Assembly: GCF_018143015.1 (NCBI RefSeq)
Contig: NC_054741.1
Span: forward strand, 14,259,736-14,323,735
DNA: 64,000 bases
DNA from: Lytechinus variegatus
Taxonomy: Eukaryota; Echinodermata; Echinoidea; Temnopleuroida; Toxopneustidae
Reading direction: 5' to 3'
Part shown: piece after piece, positions 1 through 11,087 of the stretch
Layout of the letters: every line of letters starts with the position of its first letter
Position numbering within the stretch: the first letter of the stretch is position 1
Notes under the pieces: model-generated
Told to the model about the DNA's origin: nothing
Seen by the model: only the letters and a program-made list of their open reading frames with translations
The model's database searches: none
Position numbers and translations under genes: made by a program

Positions 1-2054
1 TCTGTATTCACTTAGGCCTACATATAGACCCTATTTTCTACGTGTAGATTAATCTTTGATATACTAGATATTTCTAACTTTCTCAGTTACTATACTCCCA
101 AAGTGCAGCTCTGCTCAGCTCAAGAAATAGGAAAAGGCTATTTTTCAAATACCCCCTTTTCTATAAATGGACAACTCTTTTCATATTTCTTTGAAATGTA
201 CATGTGCATTTAGTGCCGATTTTTAGGGAATTTTGTTCGCAACCTCCCTTTATAACATTTAACATCCATATTGAATATGTGGAAATCGTATTTCCATAAG
301 TGAAACTGGACGAGTTTCGGGGTTTTGCCGAGAGAGGGTTCTTCTTAACTGATAGGGTGATTCCATTTTACAGAGGGGGCGACCGATTATTGCTAAAAGG
401 GATGCAACAGCCCGTCTCATCGTGCGATTAGTGGTCGTCGCGGGTCTCTGGGTCTATTTAAGGGCTCTTTTTTTTCGTTCCAGTCGGGGGGAATTGTGGA
501 TTGCGGACAGGACGGTTTAAATTAAGGATTTTTAAAGTCGCCCTCGTGTAAATCAATAAGCTATTTCCAGTTCAGTGCCTTCCCTAATGAAATGAACTGT
601 TTCAGGAAATAACTCGAATGATAAAGAGTGCCGATTTTCCCCTCATCCAGACCTCTGTAAACTGCTTTGTAGACGGGCAACATAATAGCAAGATAAGGAC
701 GCAATAAGATCATCTCTTAATTTTACTTATCACTATTGATCGATAATTATATTGGATTATTATCATTGATGCATATATATACCGTTTTAATGCATTGTGT
801 GATAGGCCTATTTTGAACTATTTAGAATGATTTGATGTTAAAATGTTATTCAGGTCTTTCTCTCACAATCTATAAGGGCATGCAGCGATTTATAATACTG
901 CTAGGAAGAAAAATATGTTATGCCATCTCACACATCTACAAAATTGCATGGATGGTATATTTTTAGTCCCTGATAAGAAAATGGAATCACCCGTAACTCT
1001 TCATGAAACATTAAAAGTAACAGAATATTCCATTTTCTTGTCAGGGGTGTTGGTGAAATTCAAATTCAGTTAATCCTTCTCTTTTCCTGATTGTTCCACC
1101 ATGGTCGCAGTCGCTTTCTTTTTTTTCTTTTTTTATTGATTTGTATTTGAGGAGCTCGTCAGCTTCATATCTTAGCCCAAGCATGATTTTTTTTGGTGTT
1201 AGTCATCATAAATTCAAAAAGATGAAAAGGAAGATAATCCTACACAAAATTTAAAAAAAATGAAACGGATCCAGATTGGCAGAATAGTGTCCAGCTGAAT
1301 AATTTCGATTTATTTTTAATCTTAAGGGTTAACTGAAAAGATTAAATTTAAACCCGTTATATAGGTGAAATTCACAATTACGGTTTAAATATAAATTCAA
1401 TACTCGGATGGTCGATCGACAGCCATTGTGGATTTATTTTCTTGCAATTTTATAGAGTTATTATATCGAATGTGAACTTCATTATTCCCACCTAAAGTGC
1501 AAAAGCAAAACAAAGTTAGGGCATACTCAGTCGATCGCGATGAAAGCCAAATGTTGTAACAAAGTCAGGCTGACGAGGTTAATTAGTCACTGACCACTTA
1601 ATGAAGTTGTTACTCCTCGTTAACCTCCGTGGTTTTCTTCATCAGTTTCCTCCAAACCACCACAGTGCCCCCCAAAGTGAAAACTCCTGTGTGGTCGCTT
1701 TCATGAACCACCAGTCATGCCAGTTATCCTGTGAGGTCTACCGAGCTGGGTTGACACCCACAAGGAATATTTCCGTGAATGCCACCGGCCCTCCCCACCC
1801 TCGTGCGGATGTTGAACGACAAATTTTAATTGCCCATCTTCTGTATATTTCACTAAAATGGAAGAGTCTTGTTTGGACGCATCCATTTTTATCAGGTAGA
1901 CCTCCATGTTAGTTGCTTGCTCCTTGATATCATTTTTGTTGTGTTTAAAATTGATTTTGAAAATGCGTTTTATTGGTATATAACATGGCTTTATCTAATT
2001 ACTGATGGTTGCTCAGATTTGTTTTTGCTAATTAATCACCAATTTATATTCATT
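1..2054. other. Intergenic, no gene recognised
   Basis: AT-rich sequence with scattered simple runs. A 68-codon open frame on the minus strand near 1701-1907 has protein-like composition, but no splice context or family could be assigned. Nothing else is supportable. Confidence 0.4.
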
Positions 2055-2840
2055 TTAAAGGGGAATGAAACCTTTGGAACACATAGGCTTGTGTAGAAAC
2101 AGAAAAATCACAGAATAAGAATGAAGAAAGTTTGAGACAAATCGGACAAATAGTGAGAAAGTTATGAGCATTTCAATATTGCAATGGGTTATCCAACCGT
2201 CTGTTGTCTTAAGTTTGATCTTTTAACTTTCTTAACATGTTTCAATCAATCACTTTTTTGTAATCAATGTTTAGAATCATTATGTATGTATATGTTACTC
2301 CTTGTATCTCTTGTTTATATATTGTTATGTATTTTTTTATGACGGAAATAAAACAAACAAACAAAAGCAATCACTAATGCTATGGAGATCTTCGCATTGG
2401 CAATGCGATAAGGATGTGTGATGTCACTGATCATTAGTGAACAACTTTCCCTTTGGTGGACTATAAAATACCCTCAAAATGTCTCTTTTTTGCTTTTTCT
2501 TATGATGATAAAAACTCTTTATCCATGATGTATTCTTAAAAAATATGTATTACATGCCCTCATGTAGAAATAACACATGATTTATGGATAGATGTGATAA
2601 AAGAGGCAATTCAAGTGAAATATATACTAAAGTAATGGGGAGAGTTGTTCACAAGTGACATCACACATCTTTGTCGCATTTCCAATTTGCTATCTCCATA
2701 GCATTAGTGATGGCAATATTCAAATGCTCATAACTTTCTCATTATTTGTCCGATTTTTCTCAAACTTTCATTGATCTGTTTCTTTGATTTTTCTGTTTTC
2801 ACACAAGCTATCTTGTTCCAATGGCTTCATTCTCCTTTAA
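2055..2840. mobile_element. TTAA-flanked fold-back MITE, Kolobok-like
   Basis: Ends are TTAA followed by AGGGGAATGAAACC on the left and the inverse GGCTTCATTCTCC then TTAA on the right. The two halves are inverted copies of each other: GACAAATCGGACAAATAGTG on the left mirrors CATTATTTGTCCG on the right. TTAA targets are typical of Kolobok and piggyBac elements, and the lack of any ORF marks it as non-autonomous. A retroposon has jumped into its left half. Confidence 0.7.
2186..2366 (+). mobile_element. 5'-truncated retroposon tail inserted in the fold-back MITE
   Basis: A 181-bp segment interrupts the inverted symmetry of the host MITE. It is flanked by GCAAT on both sides, which fits a 5-bp target-site duplication, and it ends in AATAAAACAAACAAACAAAA, a short-period A-rich tail like those of LINE 3' ends. 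No coding part remains, so it is a LINE 3' stub or a SINE of unknown family. Confidence 0.55.
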
Positions 2841-3147
2841 AGTTATTTCCCGACTTTTGCAGTCGAGTTAATCGGTTGCACACCCCTGACGAAAATAGTA
2901 TAAGCTCTGTAAGCTTACATTAAAAAACTTGCGATGCAAATGTCAACATATTTTTAAATATGATACATTCCCATATACTGCCGATGTTACATTCAAAATT
3001 CTGATATTATGTCTTCAAGTTGAAATTTATTCATACAGCTATATAGCCAATTCGAAGTTACCTCATAATCAACTTTTCTCGAATGGCCTGTTCCATTATG
3101 AGAATGAGCGGAAGTGGCGCAATGAGCCCAAAATTTTGAGGGGGCTA

Positions 3148-3200
3148 CAGGGGCGGATCCAGCCTTCGCCAATAGGGGGGCAGAATTTTTTTTCATCTAT
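3148..3200 (+). mobile_element. hAT-like terminus (CAGGGGCGGATCCAG)
   Basis: The sequence CAGGGGCGGATCCAGCC followed by a G run is the same terminal word seen inverted at 17957-17972. It looks like the left end of the repeat holding the GCGAGCGCGAAGCGCGAG array that follows. A matching right end with target duplication was not found. Confidence 0.4.
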
Positions 3201-3430
3201 ATTTCCCCTATCGGCTGCTTGAAGATGATTCTATGTTTGTTTCTTTGAAGGTGCAGTCCTAATAGTCACTTCTTAGCTTTATTCTTATAAATTATCCTTA
3301 AATTTTTTTATTTTATTTTATCTTTTTATGTACTTTTTCCTAAGATTTGAATATTCTGGGAAATGTTTATCCTGAAAAAATGTGTACGAAAGTAAGTAAT
3401 TACTACGAACGCCTGCGTCTCGCGAGCAGA

Positions 3431-3925
3431 AATTTTGGTTACACTTCGTAATTCCGAAGGTTCTTTATTCCGAAGGTTCGTAATTCCGAAACACGTAAAT
3501 TGCCTATACCTCGATGTTCGTTAATCCGAAAACGTAAAAGCGTTCGTTAATCCGAACATTTGTGGCGTAATTCCGAAGGTTCGTTATTCCGACGGTTCGA
3601 TAATCCGAAAACGAAATAAGGTTCGATGTTTCGAAGGTTCGTTAATCCGAAAACGAAATAAGGTTCGTTGTTCCGAAGGTTCGTTAACCCGAAAACGAAA
3701 TAAGGTTCTTTGTTCCCGAAGGTTCGTTAGTCCGAAAACGAAATTACGTTAGTTAATCATTTCGTTTCGGACTAACGAACCTTCGGAATTACGAACCTCA
3801 TTTCGTTTTCGGACTAACGACCCGTCGGAATTACGAACCTTCGGAAATACAAACCTTCGGAATAACGAACCTTCGGAATATCCGAACCTTCGGAATAACG
3901 AAGCTTCGGAATTACGAATGTATGC
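3431..3925. repeat. Head-to-head minisatellite (TTCGTAATTCCGAA words)
   Basis: About 310 bp is built from degenerate units of about 25-35 bp around GGTTCGTTAATCCGAAAACG. It is followed by about 165 bp of the same units in reverse orientation (CGGACTAACGAACCTTCGG), with the switch near 3745-3765. The tract can therefore fold into one long imperfect hairpin. No coding potential. Confidence 0.8.
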
Positions 3926-4019
3926 GGAAATTTTAATACACGTTTAGAACTCAGATCAAAAAGGTACCTGTTAAGGACTGCTTGCAATTAACCATATAGA
4001 CGTTACATATTTCAACAAT

Positions 4020-5850
4020 CAAATATAGCCTTATGCGAGCGCGAAGCGCGAGTTGAAATTTTTGGAATTTCTACCTAATCAATGAAAATTCTAAGTACTT
4101 TTTGTAACTTAAACAGGATATAATTCAACAATTGATGCGAGCGCGAAGCGCGAGCGGAAAATTCGAAATTTAGACATAGAAACGAGACACTCTAATCATG
4201 TTTTGTAAATCATGAAAAGGATGAGTAATTGGGTATCTTCCTTACATGGATGATGCGTATGCAAAGCGTGAGCAGAAAATTTTTATATACTTATTTGAAA
4301 AGATCGTAAAGGTACTGTTAAGGATTTCTCGCACTTAGCCATGAAGACGTTACATATTTCAACAATTGAATAATGCGAGCGCGAAGCGCGAGCTGAAATT
4401 TATTTGACACTTCTACATAAAGAATGGAAAATTTTGATCAATTTTTATAATCGTGATCATGATAGCTACATATTTCAATAATTGATGAAACAATTCGAAA
4501 TTTAGACCTAAAACAGGACACTCTATTAATGTTTTGTAAATCATGAAAAGGATGAGTAATAGGGGATATTCCTACATTGATAATGCGAGTACAAAGCGCG
4601 AGCAGAAATTGTTTGATATTGTGATCTGAAACTGGAAAAGGATTTAAATGGAGAACAAGTTGAATAATCATGCCTCCAGATTTAGACCTAGAATCTAGGC
4701 ATCTAAATACATCTTTTATCAAGAAAATAAAATAAAGCGAGCGCGAAGTGCGAACTTAAAATATATGATATTTTGATCTAAAAAAGGGGTCGATTTCAGC
4801 TCTATATTTCAAACACTTTGTAGGAAAATTGTGAGGTGGATGTGGATCGCACTTCATAAATAACTGATATTTTTCATTATTAGTAGGCCTACTTGAGTTT
4901 TGACATAGGACCGGGACAACCTTAGGGCATGTCATCATTTGAAAATGATGACCATCTATTCCTTTTGCTAAGCGCGAGATAAAACAAAAGGGACAATTTA
5001 ATTATCAAATTAATATCTTATTTATTGATATTATATGCCTAATGAGGGCGCGAAATCTGATGATATTATGGCCTGAAAACTGGACATTTCAAGCACTTTA
5101 GTAATTATGAATAGGATACATGAGTAAACATATTTTTAAGAATTAATGCGAGCGCAAATTGCAGCCGAAATTTTTTATAAAAGCTGTCATGAAATGGGGA
5201 TTTTAAGTAGTTTGTTGTATTATCAACATTGAGACGTGCGAGTGTGTTGCGCTAGCTGATACGTTCTGACAATCAGACCTGAAAAGGGATATTTTGAAAA
5301 CTTTATGGAATACACAAAAATGATAGGACCTGATAAATAAAAATTTGCGAGCTTGCAGCCCGAGCAGAAAATGTTAATATTCAGACCATGGCCCCACTTA
5401 AAAAAATCAATTTGTGAATCAAACAAAATAATGAGAATTCGATTTCCGAGGCCACCCCATTCTCTGTACGCCAATAGTACTTCAAATAAAGATCTTGCGT
5501 AAGCCGGCTCGCGACAATTTTTTTTATATAGGGCTAATATTGCAATCATCTACGTTCTTACAAATTTGGACCTAACTTGTGGAATATCTTTGGTAGCCCA
5601 TTCTATAAGCCATCTATTATGAAATTAATATTTGATCTTTGAATTCCTGAAAATGAAAATCGGTTGCCTTTTCAGCGTGGTAGACCTCACCCCCTATAGT
5701 TCCCAAGCCATGTTTCCACCACTAGTCTCACCATTTGCGTAATGATACAAAGAGTTTGATGGGCCATAGGGCCATACATTACGTACCTGCCAAATGTCTA
5801 TGCTGTGAGCGCGTGAAGAGAGCGAGCGAAAATTTTACCTGTGTAATAAA
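4020..5850 (+). repeat. Degenerate tandem array with GCGAGCGCGAAGCGCGAG core, + orientation
   Basis: The core GCGAGCGCGAAGCGCGAG or close variants recur near 4034, 4137, 4374, 4584, 4738, 5044, 5148 and 5347. The spacing is roughly 80-200 bp, in AT-rich filler that usually continues as CTGAAAATTTTT. Units are diverged. The same array appears inverted at 16.8-18.5 kb and again in + orientation inside the 20.3-25.7 kb transposon. Confidence 0.75.
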
Positions 5851-6500
5851 AAAAAATCTAATTTTGTGAAAAATTATGAAAAAAATATTCAGGAAACAGT
5901 TTCAGAAGCGTAATTCATCCTTTTACCTTCCGTTTCGTTCTTTCTCTCATTTTTTCTAGGTCTTGGTTGATTTCTTTTATGTAGGGGATCCATACCCACA
6001 AGCCCCCCCCCCCCTTCTGTACGCCATTGGGTCTCACGGACGTCTCCGTGCAGGCACACACTTATTCTACTAACCAATGATGACGGATATGGCTGAACCC
6101 ATCGAAACGGTGCTGAATATAACATGAAGTTTTCAGCTGTTTAAAGATCCGAAAAATAATTACGTCACAAATAAATTTAATCAGCTTGAAATGTTGATGC
6201 ACATTATCACGTTATCTTGTCTTAAAACATATTTTCAAAAAAGGGACCATATAACATATCACTCTGTCATTCTATCTTCATCACTCTCCCTCCCCCTCTC
6301 TCTCCCTCTCTCTTCCTAAATAATGTACACTCTCGCTTTCTCCTCGTATCCTTCCGTTTACAAAGTATTTGAGAGACAATGATGCAAGTAAAAAAAAATC
6401 GAGCAATTACCATACATGAATTCCAAAACAGACAATATGAAATCAAAACAGGAAGTTGAATAAACTTTTCATTTCTTTGTATTATAATTATTCCTCAGCC

Positions 6501-7017
6501 CACTGGCGTGTAGATGGGAGCTATAACCCCCCCCCCCGTGAAATAATGAAAAAAGAAAAATGTCAGGGGCCATCCATGGCGAATGGGGCAAACGTTTCTA
6601 AAAAAAGAATAAAAAGCTGCGAGAGAGCGTAGTGAGAGAGCATAATTTTGACCGACCTTAATCATTTTGTGATGGATTTTTACATATGCAAAAAAAATGA
6701 TATGATATTTTAATCCTTTCCTTTTCCTTTTCTTTCTTTCTTTATTTTTCTTGGTCGTGATTTTTTTTAGTTCATGGTCCCAAAGCCCCCAACATCTGTA
6801 CGAAAGTGCTCCCCCAAAAAAGTTCCACAACCAAGAAGTAGGAAATAAAAAAAGAGAAATAGAAAGAAAAGAAAAGTAAAGAAAATGAAAATGTGTATTT
6901 CGAAGATCAACATTTTTTGCTCGCTTGCTACGCTCTCTCGGGATTATTAAGAAAGTTTGTCACATGCATGTCGCGCCCCACATTTTTTTTTTTGGGGGGG
7001 GACTCATTACGCCACTG
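6501..7017. mobile_element. hAT-like MITE (CACTGGCGTG / inverted CAGTGGCGTA ends)
   Basis: Left end CACTGGCGTGTAGATGGG with a C run, right end TCATTACGCCACTG. Flanking octamers CCTCAGCC and CTTCAACC match at 6 of 8 positions, consistent with an old 8-bp hAT duplication. The interior carries variants of a GAGAGCGTAG word but no protein. Confidence 0.5.
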
Positions 7018-8084
7018 CTTCAACCGAGAACGTGGTCATACATTTTGGTTTAGTTGAATTTCTTACACTTTCATTAATTGACTGTATGAGGACGGGCACT
7101 GACTTTCTGAGCGAGGCTTGTATTTTTCGAACTCCCTACTTCCCTGTTTTTGCTGTGGAGTCCAAATCAATCTTGTATGAGTTGAAACACCACATCAAGG
7201 TAATTATTCCTTCTTCTTTCGTAGGCTACAAAAAATAATCAGATTAATGTATAATGAAAGAGATGTGCACAGGGTTGACTTATAAAACTATTATAAGTTC
7301 TAATCGCGAGTAAATCACGCCTATAATGATTGGTTTTTATTGCAAGAAGATTTCAGAATTATGGCTCTATAAATTTTCATGTGTCTTGAATGAGAGAAAA
7401 ATCATTTCTGATAGATAACCCGTTGTTAAATACAGTGTTAATATAATTCATGTATTTCACCTCAATGGAATATTGATCCTTCATGCCAGGGAAGGGGGAT
7501 TGCAGGAAAGACAACCTGATGGTGGCTTTATATTTAACCACTCATTAAAATAACTGGAATATTGTAGAATTCAACGACCAGGATACTGTTTATTATTTTG
7601 CCATCTTTCTTTCTCTTTTTCCCCCTCCTCTGCTTTTTCTCAATTAAAAAAAAATGATAGAGAAAGTTGCCCCTGCATGCAGCCCCCTCCCATTCAAGTG
7701 GGGGTGGCGCCGCCTGTGGTTCTAGATACTAATTCTTTTTTTTTAATTAGTAGAATCACTACACTCTGATCTATCACACCAAGGAGATATTAGAGTGATA
7801 TCTCCATGATCTCCTTGATCCATCCAAGACTTCACTCTAAACAGCGTTGGGTAAATTTTGCTCAACATCGGGCTAATAGGGAACACATAATGTGTATGTT
7901 TGCTGGGTATATATCCGGGAACAAAAAGGCATGGAGGTAAAATACCCTGTAAAAATCATGTTGTATGGATCAATTTTGATAAATTTCACTTCCAGTCTGA
8001 CACTGCATGCGTAAAATACATCTGTTTTGTTTGTTCTTAATGTCTGCCAACCTGCAGGCTCGCTTTGAAGCAACTATTGGAGAA

Positions 8085-8120
<36 letters not shown>

Positions 8121-8196
8121 ACAAAAATAATATAGGGTATTTATATTGCTCACATATCCACCTTGTTAGGTGCTCAAGGCGCTCCTACACAGCTTT
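7018..8196. other. Intergenic, only low-complexity DNA seen
   Basis: Contains a small T-rich stretch, a (TA)n microsatellite at about 8086-8116 and no supportable gene. Confidence 0.5.
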
Positions 8197-8755
8197 TTAA
8201 AGGACAAGTCCACCCCAACAAAAACTTAATTGATTTGAATAGAAAGAGAAAAATTCAACAAGCATAACACTGAAAATTTCATCAAAGTCGCATGTAAAAT
8301 AAGAAAGTTATGACATTTTAAAGTTTAGCTTAATTTCACAAAACAGTTATATGCACATCTCGGTCGGGATGCAAAGCTGATGACATCACCCACTCACTAT
8401 TTCTTTTGTATTTTATTATATGAAAAATGAAATATTTTTATTTTCTCGTCATTGTCATGTGAAATGAACGTGGAATTCCATTATTTTAACATTTTGTGCT
8501 TCAGGCAAGGAGGTCCTAATCGTCAAATTCGTAAAAGTTGAAATATTGTATAATTCAAACAATAAAAAAACAAATGAAATAGTGAGTGACATCATCGACT
8601 CTCTCATTTGGATGTAACTGGCTCGTTCATATAACTATTTTGTTAAAAATAAGCGAAATTTTGAAATGTTACAACTTTACATCCGATTTTGATGAAATTT
8701 TCAGCATTGTGCTCGTTTGATTTTTCTCTTTTGATTCAAATTTACCTCACCTGGG
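8197..8755. mobile_element. Kolobok-like MITE of the AAAGGACAAGTCCACC family
   Basis: Begins TTAA-AAGGACAAGTCCACCCC as in the copies at 48.1 and 57.9 kb. It has the same inverted internal pattern (CATCAAAGTCGCATGTAAA on the left, ACATCCGATTTTGATGAAA on the right). The right terminus is degraded and lacks the TTAA. Confidence 0.75.
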
Positions 8756-8759
8756 TTGA

Positions 8760-9050
8760 GTGCAGCACACTGTAGAGGGGAAGGAGGGGGGGGGGGGAGT
8801 TGTCAAAGAGTTGCCACATTTATATATATATATATATATAAAATATGGCAACCCTTTGACATATACTCTTTGATATACTCTGATATATATATATTTCCCC
8901 TCTCCCTTTCCCTTCCCCTTTTCTCTCACCTCTGTCTTTCCCATTCCCTTTCTTTCTTCTTTCCATTTTTTCTCTTCCCTTTCTCCTCTCCTGCTCTCCC
9001 TCTTTTCTTCCCCTTATCTCCCTCTCTCTTTTTTGGGGGGGATACAAGGC
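8760..9050. repeat. G-run, (TA)n and polypyrimidine tract
   Basis: Low-complexity stretch of a G run, alternating TA, then about 150 bp of C/T only. The long open frames here on both strands are composition artefacts. Confidence 0.85.
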
Positions 9051-9174
9051 CCCTCCACCCCCTAGATCCGCGTCTGATGGACCTGGTATCACCTATTTGT
9101 GAGCAAGGAGAGAGCGACCTTGAAAGCTTTTATTTCTACTGTGTTATTAACATGAATAAACTGCATGTATGATG

Positions 9175-9328
9175 CAGGGGCCGTGGAACTGGGGGGGGGG
9201 GGGCTTCAGCCTCCACTTTTTTTCAAAATCCGTGTACAAAAACGTAAAAATGACCATATGATTGTGATTTTTAGCATGGTCAGCCCCCCCCCCCCACCAC
9301 CACTTTGAAAACCGTTCCGCGGCCCCTG
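9175..9328. mobile_element. Short hAT-like MITE (CAGGGGCCGTGGAAC ends)
   Basis: A 154-bp element with imperfect terminal inverted repeats, CAGGGGCCGTGGAACTG and the inverse of AACCGTTCCGCGGCCCCTG, with G and C runs just inside. Only TGATG is shared by the two flanks, so the target duplication is uncertain. Confidence 0.6.
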
Positions 9329-10436
9329 TGATGGCCTAATGGGAATAGCCCAATGAACAAATTATTATCCAAAATGGAAATTAGATAAATTGGAAATTAC
9401 TGAAAGTGAAAGTGAAAACTCTTTGATTTGAAACATTCGATGTTAGTACAAATCGTTAAAACTCTATAAAAATATTGATTATTATTAAAATACAACACGG
9501 ATATTCCTTATCCGGGTCGCGTTCCCGCATTTCCTTCCCAAAATAAAAGCTCATACATCTATGTATGATTATGAAAATAATACAGACTGACTGAACATGA
9601 ATTTGTTTTCTAAAAAGATATTTGAAAATATTGTACCAAGTATAAAAATAGACTCACACACATTCCCTCATGCACACATGCATTCCCCTAAGGCACACAC
9701 ACACACCCAACCTCACATAATATACATCGCAAACACACACACACATATAATTATGTGAGGGTCTTTATGTGTGTGTGTGAGGGTGGGTGTGTGTATGTAT
9801 GTTTGTGACAAAGTTCATATACAAGTGCTTTGGCAACTATTCTTATTTAGATTATGTTGTGAAAGAAATTGGAATCATGGTAGGCGTATAGCTAAAATCA
9901 CAATTACACAGAACTATCCTCCCCTTTGAAAACTTTGGTGGGGCCGAAAACAATGTCTCTGCTGGGAATCGAACCCGAGCCCAGTTGATCGTCGTCACCA
10001 AATTTCTAATTTTTTGTGAAATGTTATTGGATGGCCTATAGTCAGATAAAACACACGGTTATTTGGTGACAAAAGCTAATTTTGCGATCTCGATGTAATT
10101 ATTGTTTGTTTTTGAGAGCTTTTGATATATATTTTTTAAGTAGGGTTCTAATGCAATTTTAAGGGGAAAAAAGGTTTTCACTAAAATGGAAATCAACGGT
10201 TCCCAACAATTTTGAAAAGTAAAAAAAAATAATAAAGAAAAGGGTTTCACCTAAAAATGAATGTCATTTTGGTTACATTTTTTCAATTTTTTACACATCT
10301 TCCAGAATTGGGGCGCTGCATTATGGAGAATAATACACGCAGTACCCCCTATATAGGAAATTTCCCCAGCACCCAATAATCATGATAATAGTAACTTTTA
10401 TGCGACTTACGGGGCCCTGATCTATATGACAAATGT
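9329..10436. other. Intergenic with inverted CA/TG microsatellite
   Basis: Around 9661-9812 a (CA)n-rich stretch is followed by (TG)n, giving an inverted simple repeat. A segment ending near 10360 (GAGAATAATACACGCAG) recurs in the centre of the large palindrome at 22890. No gene seen. Confidence 0.5.
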
Positions 10437-10502
10437 AAAAACGGGTTGTTTTATTTTTCTTTCTTTCTTTCTTTTTGGATGGATTGCTCCAATCACAAGC
10501 AT

Positions 10503-10554
<52 letters not shown>

Positions 10555-10889
10555 TGTACAATCTATTGTACAATATACTGGATTATATGTACGACAAATA
10601 TAAAAATATCCCGAGTGCAGGTTTATTTCACCGAGGCCGAAGGCCGAGGTGAAATAGGCTTGCACGAGGGATAATTTTATATTTGGAGTTCATATAGTCC
10701 AGTAATATTGTATGATAGAACGTTCACTATTTATTATAGTAAATAGATCCCTTAATCTAAGCCCCCACCATGGATTTTGCCATCCAAAAATCGAAAGTTA
10801 TATTGTACATATGTACAATATAACTTTTTGAAGGGAGGTCACGTGATACAAATCCAGCCAATCACAGCTCGTATTTTACTACCACTATT

Positions 10890-10923
<34 letters not shown>

Positions 10924-10988
10924 TTGTGATTGGAGCAATCCATCAAAAAAGAAAGAAAGAAAAATAAAACAACCCGTTTTTAAATTTG
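10437..10988. mobile_element. Fold-back element upstream of the Toll-like receptor
   Basis: Arms of about 70 bp are inverted copies: AAAACGGGTTGTTTTATTTT to CAATCACAAGCATA on the left, and TGCTTGTGATTGGAGCAATC to ACAACCCGTTTT on the right, each bordered inside by (TA)n. The interior holds a second imperfect palindrome (10563-10716, centred on the CACCGAGGCC / GGCCGAGGTG pair) and a perfect 34-bp palindrome at 10794-10827. Non-coding. Its right end lies about 100 bp before the receptor start codon. Confidence 0.8.
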
Positions 10989-11087
10989 TATTCATTTTGA
11001 TTTCAGTTTTCTATTCTTTTCCTTATCATATTTTGGCAAGGTGGAGAAGCTATCGGAAAGTACTGCTCTGGTGATTTTATCAACATT

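Noticed and set aside
1701-1907. 68-codon minus-strand frame starting MEVYLIKMDASKQDSSILVK
   Set aside because: Protein-like composition, but no recognised family, no acceptable splice context and no neighbouring exons.
8756-9172. Long open frames on both strands over the pyrimidine tract
   Set aside because: Pure composition effect of C/T-only and (TA)n sequence.
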